DNA from: Luscinia megarhynchos
Lineage: Eukaryota; Chordata; Aves; Passeriformes; Turdidae
Length of the DNA stretch: 64,000 nucleotides
NCBI GenBank assembly: GCA_034336665.1
Contig: CM067569.1
Location: 5,201,820-5,265,819 of the forward strand
Reading direction: 5' to 3'
Position 1 is the stretch's first letter; every line of letters starts with the position of its first letter. The position numbers were made by a program, and so were the translations under genes. Of this stretch, positions 36,301 through 48,300 are shown in pieces. The notes beneath the pieces were generated by a model. It was not told where the DNA came from. It made no database searches and worked only from the letters and a program-made list of their open reading frames with translations.

Positions 36301-39300
36301 CCATTGTTAAAAACCAGCTGGGCAATCATCTTTATCTTTCCCACAGCCCATCCTCCCTCCAGGAGATATCTCCTCTTCATGGCCATTGAGTCCCAGGGCA
36401 TGACTGATAAAATTACATCATCCCACTGAGAGATGCTCCACCCATGGGAGGAGCCAAGCCTTTCCTACCCAGACAAAAACTGAGATTTGGAACACCAAGG
36501 CAGCCTTTACCCACTGGTTTCTAGAGGACAAGAGCTACCAGAGCTTTCTACAGGATCACTACTTCATCAAGACCATTTCATCTGGACTGCTACCACCCCT
36601 AGCTACCAGGATGTCAGGTTGTATTCTGACTCTGTCAGTGGTTTTTTTTCTCTTTTGTACTCTTGCATATATTTTATTTTTTTCTTTTTTTTTCCTATTA
36701 AATTTTATTTCTGACTTGGAGTCTCTGGGTGCAGTTTTCCTCCATCATGGACAAATCACACTATCATAACCTGCCTCACAGCACACCTTTCAGAAATAAT
36801 TCTGGCAAGAGACAGCACACTCTGCAAACACCTGTTCCAAACTCAAGAGTAAACCTGTACTCTCCACATTTCTCCACCCTCCTCCTTTCCTCTTTAGCAG
36901 AGAGCTCAAGCCAGCCAAGTGTCAGGTGCTGTCTGTATCTCATGCTCAGCAGTTTTGTGCTGGACACTCTCTCCAGCCCCAGTGTCACTGAGAAAAGGAG
37001 AGGAACAGGTCCTGAAACAAGACAAGGCTCTGCTGGAAATCAGAGAACTTATGTCAAGGCTAATGGCTGGTGATCAAACAGCTGCAGGAGAGCAGCAGGA
37101 GCACAGCAGAACAAGAAGAAGCACGGCTGAGGTTGGTTCTGGTGCCCTGGCTGCTGGCTGAGTAAAGAAGGTGCTCAGGGGGACAGACCAATGCATATTT
37201 TGAATTATGAGAAGGAACCAACAGAATGCTGTGGTTTTGCACTGGGATTTGGGGCCAGGTTTTGGTAGCAGAGGGAGCTGCAGGGGTGGCTTCTGTGAGA
37301 TTTTGCCAGAAGCGTCTCCATGTGCAGCAGAGCTCCAGGATGGATCTGTCACTGGGCAAGGCTGAGCACAGCAGGGATGTGGGAGCACCTCTGGGATGAC
37401 ACATTAAAAAAACTGGGAAAAAAAAATCTGGACACCTGCAATGGCAGCTGGAGAGGGGAGTGAGAACATGTGAGAGAAAAAGCCCTGCTGACAGCCAGGT
37501 CAGGGAGGAAGGAGGGGCAGCAGCTGACAGGCACCATGACAGCAATGCTGAGTGATCTCTCCCTCAACTCATCTCTTATTTCATTGCATTTTCTCCCACC
37601 TTTCCAGCTGAGGAGGGGGTTGACAGACCTGGTGTCCAGCCAGGGTCAACCCACCACAGTGCTGGAAAACAGGAAACAGCATGTAACCAGAATGAAATCG
37701 AAATTTCAGGTAATTGAAAGGAGCACCCAGGACCTTGAGGGGAGTTCAATTTGCAAGGCCAGCAGCACAGTACTAGCAATACCACAGAAAGGCAGGATGA
37801 CCTACATAACAGCACCAGAAATACCATGCATGCTATTTCTTATAGGAATATAAGGGAAAATAGGAGAAAAGTAATTACAGGCTGGTTTAGCAGAAGACAT
37901 GAGCAAAGCAAGGAAGCTACAAAGGTGGCCATAAACAGGGTTGAGAAATGGTAAAAGAAATAATTGATGGCAAGGTTTTCTGAATTGTCACACTGTTGGA
38001 ACCCAGAGAATCTGGGATTTTTGAGCTTTCTGTGCTTTCTGACACTGACCCCCAGGAGAACACTGCTTTTTTCTTGGGGCCTTGGAGAAGGGTTCCAAAT
38101 TTGGGTGATGGAGTTAAAGTCATGGGTATGTAGTTAGAATAGAAGTGTGTAATTTCACATGGTGAAGGGTTTTGAATGAGAGGTTTTTAGAATATAGTAG
38201 CAAGTTTGGGACAAGATGGGAAGATTTTGGGTGTTGTCTTTTTCTATCTTCTTCTTCTTCATGATTTCAGGTAGTTTCTGGTTGGACAGTTAGTGCTGCA
38301 CTGCAGGTCACGGGAGCTTGGTCATTGGGTCAAAAATATAAATAATATAGGTGTTAGCTCTTTATTGGACAGTTTAGCTTTAAAAGACCTTGTAGCTAGG
38401 TAGGTTCATCTCCACTTTGCTCACTTTTAGCTGGTAGTTAGAAGTGCTGTAGAACTCTCTGTACTTTACATAAGATTTAATAAACAACCAAATCCAAATG
38501 AGAAATTTGTCTCCTTTGTGTTTCAATCCTGACTGAATGAAGACAGAAGAAAATGAAGATGAGCCACTAATTAAGTGGTGCAGTTACCACGTTTACATGA
38601 CATGAGTGTGTAACTGATAAACAGCACAGCCTTTACATTAATTATGTCTCACATCTGAATTTTGCAGGACTCTGAGACAACAGTGACAGATGCAGCTGAT
38701 TTTGGGTGTTGCACTCCAAGAGTGCCTGCAGTGAGGGAGGAGAGGATGCTGTGCCAGAGGCCTGAAGCTCTGATGATCAGTGCCAGCTAACTCAACCCCA
38801 GCATCAATCCAGTAGCAAGGAAAATCTATAGCACGCCAGCGTGCTTTGACTCACGCGCTGGGAAATAAAAAAACCCAAAGAAATACACGGCTAAATAAGA
38901 AAGAGAAGAGCAGGAAGAAAGGGTGTGTGCGTGTCTCACCCTGCCAGTGGTGTTTGTAGTCACACATCCGAGACAGGGCGATCATCATGGCGCAGTAGAG
39001 GGGCAGGATGGCTGCGCAGAGCCTCCAGCTCTTCCCGCGGCCGCTCTCCGTGAAGCAGTGCAGCTTCCCTGCCAGGTAGAAGGTGGTGAAGCCAAGGCCT
39101 GAAAATGCAACTGAGAAAGCAAAGCACATCACTACAGGAAATTGTAATTAGCACTGGTTTGGTTGGTTGGGGTTTTCTTAATTAAAGCAGTTGCGATCTT
39201 GCAATTTTTTTTAAAAAATCACATTTTTGGGGAGGTGAATGAGAGAAGACATTCTCCAACAAGATCCATGACAGACATACATTCTCCACAGCAGTGGCAA

Positions 39301-42300
39301 TGCAAGCAACCAGGCAAGGGAACACTCAGAAGCAATCTGATTTTTTTCTAATATATATATATACTCAACTTTCACATAATCTGACATGTCAGCAAACACT
39401 GTGTTGCCTCTAGATACTCACCTACCCCACAGAAATTTAATTTTTTTCTTCCTTCAGCAATTTATCTTTTCCTCTGGGGGAGACATCAGACACTAAATTA
39501 AACATTTAAGCAAATTTTAAACTTGAGTCACAAAAGCTTTTTCATGCTTCAACCTTCAGCACATCTTTCCTGATCTTAGACCTACTCCAAAGTGTTAAGA
39601 TTCACAGCAGAAAAGGATTCAGACAGTTGGCACTGTAATTGAACTATATTTAAATGAGATTTTTGGGTTCCATTACCCAGTTTCCATAGGACATGCACAA
39701 GTGGCAGTGACAAGAGAACTCAGGGACCAAATTTCTGCACTGAGCTTCTTTCCTGCTGCAGCTTTTACACCTTCCAGAGAGACACTGGACAAGGGAAAAA
39801 TTTGTTTACATAATTTCATCTTCCAGATGAGTAAATGGAGTGATCAAAATGAAACCTGTCTTGGATATGGAATATCAAATGCAATCCTGAAGCAAAAACT
39901 TTCCCACTCCAAAAGTTTTTCTTCATATTTCCATTTTTCACCTGGGGTTATTATTTTCTAGGTGAAATGAAATCTGGGACAGTATTGCCAGGCAGAAGAA
40001 TCATTTGCTTCATGGTTTCATTTCCAGGCAATCTACACTGCCCAGCAATTTAGAGGGCTTAAAGGAATATTGTCCAAACTATAAAGTAGGTGGTCAGTTC
40101 ACAGAGACTCATATTTAGGATTACTACCATTTACCAGGCAATTTTACCAGCAATTGTCAGTGTGGTAGACAGCAGCAGCAGACTAATCTAAAAGGGCTTT
40201 AGAGAGAATCTGGTGATATTTTTAAAAGATTATTTCTCCCAGATTTGTGGGGTTTTTTTCAGGGTGTGCCACATTTCCAGAAGGAGGTGCTCATGGAAGA
40301 ACATGGAAGTTTAGCAGGATCTATATTTGTAATAAACACAAAGGCAGATTTTGACTTAGGAAGTTGGTGTGTTCCTCTAAACTATAAAGCAGAAAAAGAG
40401 AGTCACAAACACTCCCTCTATAGAGGGGAACCCACACCTAATACAAGAGGAAAAATAAATATATAATACTACTACTGTGGCTGTAGAACTAACATGGTGC
40501 AGAGAAGCCTTACACTGCAGAATTTCAGACTGACTTCCCTTACCCTGGAAAAGCAAACCCAGAAAGAGCTGCTTGACCCAACAGCCCCAGTGCATGCAGA
40601 GTCAGCAGCAAAAACCACACAACTAACAGCAAAATGCTCTGGCATGTGAGATATCCATTATAAAAGTAACTACAGGATTCAGGACAACTCAACTGCTGTG
40701 CACCCCATGTGGGCAACTTTGCTTGATGGCTCGATTTGAAGATGTCAGTCAAGAACATTAAGGAAAACAACTCACTCTTCAAGAATCCTGGGCCTGAAGG
40801 TGATATTTACACTGAAGAATTGCTCCATCAGTAGAATATCTTTGAGCATTTTTTCCTGCACCAGCTGGAGTCAATGCATCACAAATGAAATGCAAATACA
40901 CACATGCCTGAAAGGGTTACACCCTGCCTACTGTCCCAGTAAAAATCATTAAGATGGATCCCAAAGATTCAGCAAAGCAATATGAAACCATTTCTAAGCT
41001 CCCTTTTTCTAGAAAAAACATCAAACTCTATATAAAGAAGGGAAAAGCAATACAAAATACCAACCAGCCTTTTTGGAGACATTGATGTAAATAACAGAAG
41101 AAAATCAGTCTGATTTAGTTTAAAACAATGTTAAAACAAGAATCATATTGATACAAATTTAAGATGCAAATATTTAATTGATTTTAAATGTTGCAAGAGG
41201 AAAAAGGAATGAGGAAAAGAGATATTTTTAACAATTGGTGTAGCTAACTTAAATCAAAATCTTGATGCCAACAAATTGCTGAACTCAGAAAAAATCCTGA
41301 GACAAGACACAGGTTCTGTCATGGCTTGTTAAAATGCTTTAAAATGCATTATCATTATTAGAGTAAATAAAAATGCATTAGACTCATTTGTTCAGTTTGT
41401 TTCTATGATGTTCTTTTTTTAGAGAAAGAGTGCAGGAGGAATAAGGAGGATGACAGCAGCTGAAAACACCACAGATCCCATGCTGACACCTGATTCCCTC
41501 CAGACAGGGGATTTAGGTGGGTTGAAAAACCTGTTTGTGCAGACCAAACCAATTACCAAGCTGAAATGCATAAGGTGAGAAACTGTAAGCAAGAATCTGA
41601 TCTAAAGCACCCCAAATAAATTATTCATTTAAAAATGTAATTGCTTTTGTGAGTGGTTTTCTGAAATTTAAACTCCCCTAGGAGGATTTTCAGCTTCTCA
41701 AGTTTTAATGGATGCTTTTCTAAGCACACAATAAATTACTTTTTTACATTAAGCAGTTTTTGAACTAAAGAAAACCCTTCAACTTCCTTAAGTGACATCA
41801 AATTACAAAACAACCATCTGAATGGCCTTGGTAGGGATCAGATAAAATCATCCATCTCTTTGTCTGCAATGCTTTATTTTTGCAGTGATTACTGTACATT
41901 TCCCAAATGCAAACACAGACTGTTCATCACTGGAATTGCTCAGCAGCAATTCCTACTGAGGAATTCCAGCAGCCAGGGTTACTGCTGAATGTTTTCAGTT
42001 TCACACTGTTCAAAGACTGAAATATTTATCTTTCTTGAAGGAAAAAGTATGATACCAAATGAGTGCATAAATTTTAATGCTGAATTTCTATTCAAAGAGC
42101 ATTTTATAGAAGTACAATTCCCAAAGAATGTTATGAGCTTATTATCACAAATTTTTTTTTATTTTTTTTTCCAAGTGGGACAGTCAATCACCTTCCCTTT
42201 GGCTTAGCTTCATTAATTTCTTTTCACAGAGAAAGACAGCTCAGCAGAAGCAACATGAAAAGCACATCACAAAATACAAAAGTATGCAGGGACTTGGGAA

Positions 42301-45300
42301 ATAAGAAAGAGGAGTTGGAGACAGAGACATATTAGAACAAAAACAGACTTATATTATCTGAAAAGCGAGAGCATTAGTCATTAGATTGTTTTTGCATCCC
42401 TGCCACAGTGAATTCTTATGATTTTTTGGGGGTTTTTTGGTGACATGTTTTTTTATGTACATTTCCAGATACCTCATCTCATCTGAAATTCCTAAGGTGG
42501 CCTCAGGATGCATCTCATTGCCACCAAAAACTGATGATTAAATTTTGATTTGTTCAGTTCATGAGGCCTTTTACAAAAAGCCCTAAAAGCAAACCTGTTC
42601 CACAGCCTACTTTTCCATTTCTGTGGGTAGAAACCTTGAAAAAAATCTCCTTTCTCTGAGAACACAGTGAAGAGAAGATTAAACCAACCCAGATCCTGGA
42701 ATTACTTTTAATGATTTCTCTTTTTAAGCACAGTACCTAGGCACAAGTCTTAGATCACTGCCTTTTCAGCTCTAATACAAATTATGGCCATGTGGGCATT
42801 GATGAGATATTTAACAACAAATAATCCCCACCAAGAGCAATTTTTTCGTTTCCAGGTCAACACTGGGAGATCTCAAGTTCCAGCCAAGGGATCAGGGTCA
42901 CTCCTGCTGTCCTGCTGTGCTGTCATGACACCATCAGCAGCATCCTGGATGAGGATCACATCCTGCTCAACCTCCTGTCCTTCCACTCACCATGCCAAGG
43001 GTTTGCATCACTCATTCAGGGATGTGCACAGAATTGAGAACTTGCTTGAAGGAAACTGGCCCAAGCACAGATTAACATGTAAAATACAGTTAGAAAACAG
43101 GCTGAAGAGGAATTCTGTGGATAGAAATTTTTTACAGTGGAGGATCAGAATGGTTCTGCCAAACTCATGGTCAGCAGTGTCAAGGAGTTTACTGGAATAT
43201 ACCAGTTTTAGTGCTGCAAATAATCCCTCTAAATGCTTCAAAAAGGAATAGGAAACCTCAGGACTATGCCCAGCTGAGCAGGAAGGGTTCTATAGAAAAT
43301 CACTTCTTCTCTTCTCATGGTGTGACATACAGCAGGAATAGGAAAATGTTATTTATTTCTGCAGCACTGCAAAATGCAAACAATGGAGCCTGATCTATCC
43401 ACCATGTGAGAGGAACTTTTCATTGGGGTTTTATGTAGACAAGCAGAGTTTGGCCAGGGGAAAGGCAAATAAATGACTTTGAGCCTTTTCCACCCCCACT
43501 TTTAAAGTGAACCAGGACACCAAGGAGAAAGTGACTGCACTGCAGGATTGCACTGTCACTGAATCCAGCAGGCTCCAAACTTGCCAAAAACTCGAGAGAG
43601 ATTTTTAAATAACTTTCTTGAGAAAATCAGGGACTGGAAAATTTGGCATCTTCACTCCCAATTCAGTCTGGAATGAAGTTTGCTATCTGAAGAGAGCAAA
43701 ACTGGAGTTGCTCTCTGCTCTGGAGTACACAGCAAATTTGGGATTAATACTTTTAAACATGCAAAGAAAAGAGGAGAAAATATGATTTTTAAAAGAGCTA
43801 AGTAACTGAGTTCAGCATGGAGAAGAGAAGGCTCTGGGACAACCTGGTCCAGTGGGAGGTGTCCCTGTCCATAGCAGGGGGTGGAACTGGATGATTTTTA
43901 AGGTCCCTTCCAACCCCAGCCCCACAGTGACCCTACATCCTTAGTGTCAAACAAATTCACAGAACGTTGGCCAGGTGGGATAAATCCCAGTGAGGAATCA
44001 CTGTTTTACACTGCCAGGATTCCTGCATTAAAAACCCACCTTTTTTTTTTTTTTTTTTTTAAGAAAAAAAAGGAAAATCTTTTTGAGGCATGCACAAAAT
44101 CTGAACCTCAAACAGGCTCAGAAGAGCTGATTTATTATTAAGGCTGGAAAACTAAATATTAAGGAGTTCATTTCACAAGCCTCTCATGAATTCCAACAGC
44201 TCCTGATGTTGAGTATTCACAGGTAATTATGTCAGAGAAGAGGTAGAAATATTAAACATAACCATTCCTGAGTACACTTAGAGTTTGAATTAAGAAGCCA
44301 ATAAACCCCACAGGACTTTTTTTTTCCCCATTGCATATCTAAGAAATCCGTTTCGTATTTCCCTGGATTCTTTTATAAAAGGATGAAATATTTCAGTGAG
44401 ACAGTGCCATACAGCTGTTAATTAAGAGATTTATCTTGAAAATAGGGGAGTAGTAGCAATTACTGCCAAAAACCTGTGGCTTGTAGCTCATTTGTTACTT
44501 AAAATGTTCATTTTCAAGTGAAGGAAATATGATTATCCTCCATGAAATTGCTAGCTAAAGATAATTAACAGTTCAAATTTAGATACCCAACTATAATTAC
44601 AAGTACTGAGGTAATATTTTATAAAAGTTATCACAGGATAGCAAACATTTCTATTGAAATTCAATAATTTCTTCACTCTGAAGCACATAAATCACTTTAA
44701 TTTTTCAAAAAAATGAATGTCTTTTAACATGTTGAAATATTTTCATTCTTACAAGTGACTGATTTTCATTATTTAGTGGAAAAGGGGAGGAGGAGCTATC
44801 TGTCCTTTCATTCTAATGACAAGAGATTTCCCAGCCACCTTTTTTCTATGTAGTGTCACAGCAAGAAACACCACAAACACTATGTTTATTTAATTAGTGC
44901 TTCATCAGGCAAGGCCAGTGCCAGCATAAATGATGTAATCAGCTTTAATATCATCAGAGGAACAACTCCTGGGGGATAATACACAGCAGTGCTCTATACA
45001 GTGACAGACACTGAGTGGAGCAGTTAATTGTGGGGAGATAGAGACAATGAAATATTAACAACCAGCCAGTCACCAGCAAAGGTGCTGGGATGTTCTGGGA
45101 GTTTTGTGGAATCTTCACCTGGCTGAGAAAACAATTGACACCCAGGCTGCTGTCACAGAATTGATAACTGGGTTCAGAAATGCAAAAATCCCAAGAGATT
45201 TCTCTCTTCTCCCAAAACTGAGGAGGGAACTGGACAGAAACCTAATTTAGGAGTAATCCTGAGAATGCTTTCAGCCCAGATAAGCAGAGTTGAGCTGGGG

Positions 45301-48300
45301 GGAATGAGGGCACATCTAAATAAATGCAGCACTGGTCTGTGAACCAGCACTACAACTGTTAGAGGGAAATGCACATTTCCAAGGAATACCATAGAACAAT
45401 ACATAGAATCAAGGCCAGATCCAAGGATATTCTCATCCAAATTATTCCTCCTATTTAATTCCTACCCATCACCTCCCCTGCTGCAAGAGGCATTCTCTGC
45501 ACACAGTGATATTTTATTGAGATTCCAGCCTTCTTGCCATACTAAACAATACCAGAAAGTGATATAGCCTATTGTATGGCAACATATTTTAAACATTGCC
45601 TATTGACTTTTTTGATATTTACATCAAGTAGTAGTTCAATTTGCTTAGACAGGATCTTCTTGTGCTCACCCACACAAACTTACTGATTTCAAGCAAGTAA
45701 TGAAGTCAGACAGAGCAGAGAACATGGAGACTAGAACAGAAAAGAACAGAATATTTCAGTTGGAAGGGACCAACATTTATCATCTATCCCTACTGCCTGA
45801 CCACTGCAGGGCTGGCCAAAAGCTAAAGCAAATTATTAAGAGCAATGTATAATGCCTCTTAAACAATGACAGGCTTGGGAAACACTGCCCAGCTCCCTGG
45901 AAGCCTCTTCAGTGTTTGACCACCCTCTTGGTAAAGAGATTATTCTAATATTGAGTCTGAACCTCTCCTGGCACAGCTTTGAATCAGTTCTGTCACTGGA
46001 TCCCAGGGTGAAGAGATCAGCAAGGACAGGCTAATAAAATGAAGAATAAAACAGTTTATCATATGGCAGAGAACTTCTTGCATGACTGAGCAAGTGATGT
46101 TTTAAATATTTAGTAATATTCAAATCTTTTAAAATAAAACTGAATACGACTCAGCACTTATACTAAATCATATTTAGTCTGAAGTGTCTGTGGAAATGCT
46201 ATGATAGCACAAACATCAGGTCAATCATTCTGATCTCTATTTTCTGATCAATTCCTTTAGTAAAATAAACCCAGAGATTTCTTCCTTTCCCCTACCTCCC
46301 TTTGTGAGTGATTTTTTAAAAAATACTTCATCCTACTTCATCCACAAATCCAGCTTGCATTGCCTTTCCAACATGATTAGGAACCCAAAACATAATCATT
46401 CTCCAAAAGTTCCTAGTTGCTTATATGAAGAGTAGGAACCAGACTGAGAGAATTCTAAACCCACTGTCTTAGTTCAGGTTGAAACAAAGGAAAACTGAAA
46501 GTCTCAAGAGAAAAATTCCAGGCAAACCAGTCATTTTCAACAAAGCAGTATTAGTTTTAAAAATATTTTATATAAATATTTGGTTTTGTTTGAGGAAACA
46601 TTGATGTCATTATTTGCTCAGTCTTCTGCAGAAGAAAGGGGAAAAAATTCCCTGCAATAGTTTGTGTTTTCTATGTAGAAACGACAGCATTAGCAACATC
46701 CAAATGAGGCTTGTGCAGGTGCTTTTTTTTTCTTTCTGGCATAAAAAGTACACTTGATTTCCTGCATTTATCTCATAACTTTTATCTCAAGAGCCTTTTA
46801 ATATCCCCTTGCTTTCAAGAGACCTAAATTAATGTTTTCAGAAAATGTTATGACTGAGATTTCTGCCGTTTGATAAATCAGTCAGGCACCTCTAAAGGAA
46901 GCTGCCTGGCATTTTAACTTCATCATTCAATTTCAAGGGGTTTATTGAGTTATTTTTCCTTTGCTTATAGCAGAATTGTAGCTGGTACTCCAGATTTCAA
47001 TGGAATAATTCTAGATTGGCTCAGAGTTATGTGCATTAGAAGAATCATGATCTGGCATGAGTCAGGTCTATCCCTTTTGCTGCTCAAAGGGGATTTGGAG
47101 ACTGATCACAACTAATTCTTTTAGGGTGGAAAAGACCCACCCCAGCTTATAAAGGTGAGTGCTCTGCAGGGAGTTTCAAACTCCTCATGGACACAGAATA
47201 TTTGGATTTACTTCCAAGTAGCTCTGATATAGGCAGAACATTCTCCTGCATATTCTGATTTATTCTTACCATGGGCTCAAAGACCTCACCATGTGCTGCA
47301 ATGGCAGTTTCAAGTAATCTCAATATTTGCCAGTTCTGTAGTGAGATTATTTCCTTAAAGATGGTCAGAAAGTGATGTGCCAGCCTCCCCTGGGTTCACA
47401 GCCTCCCATTTTCAAATCAAACTTGTGCTTTCTGACCCATTTCACTCCAGAGAAGAGCTGTCACTACAGTTCACAGATGGAAATTGATCTTTAGATCTCT
47501 GGTGTGACTCAGAGTCCTTTTAACTGAAAAGGTCAGGCAGAAGAACAATGATCTTTACTTTAGATACATCTGAAATCTACAGCATCACAACTGTGGAACC
47601 AAGCTTTTATCTTAACTTACAAACTTTGACTAAAAAGCTAAAGTTAAGGCAAAAAGAAAGGAAGAATTAGACTGAAAAGTAATTAAGCTCCTTCCCTGCA
47701 CAGATGAAAGCATACAATAACAGAGATAAAGCATATCATGGACAGATATAATAACCAAGAAACAGCAGCAGCTGCTGGGAAAATTTGGAGCTAAAATCAG
47801 AGCTTTACTTACACTTTGCAGCTCATTTTTTTAACATCAGCTTTTTACATTTCCATTTTGTCTGCAAGTCTAAACTATAGCTCAAAAGGCAAAGAAAATA
47901 CTTTTCTTCTTCACTCCTAAAGGGCCATTACTTTCTCAAACACATCAAGACCTTCATTCATCAAGGAGGTAATTAAAAAACATATAACAACACAAATCAC
48001 TGTTATTGTCCCCACAGCCTCTGATTGCATTCTTCATTTCAGATTTCTGATTGAATTCTCTGATTTCTTCAGTGATATCCAGCAGTAATCTCTACAAACC
48101 TCTTTCAGCAATATAATAAAAAAAGAAAAGCAAAAACACCCACACAAGAAATGAAAGCTCTTGCACAGCTCTATGTTAACACTCATTCTGTAAATATAAA
48201 ATTGTGATGCTCCCACAAAACTCTACTTTTTCCTTGCAAAAAAGAATCTCTAGACACAATTAAAAAAACAATGACACAATTTAGCCAAAAGTCAACTTTT

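Larger units (their letters stand above)
33394..38939 (-). other. PLPP4: PLPP4 intron 6 (5.5 kb)
   Basis: Bounded by the GTGAGA donor at 38939 and the TTCCTCCAG acceptor at 33394. It splits the catalytic Asp206 codon after its first base. Its left half (33394-35842) shows no element except a possible, very degraded CR1 end near 34510-34550; its right half carries three LTR-like segments in the opposite orientation to PLPP4. Confidence 0.85.

Noticed and set aside
35900..36390. Evenly spaced repeats with palindromes, considered as a CRISPR array
   Set aside because: The copies are contiguous without unique spacers, and the host is a vertebrate.
36754..37184. Possible retroviral internal region between LTR-A and LTR-B
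   Set aside because: No clear primer-binding site, gag, pol or env sequence was recognised, and the two LTR-like segments are of different kinds.
37060..37545. 161-codon minus-strand open frame
   Set aside because: It lies largely across the LTR-B segment and has no protein family features.
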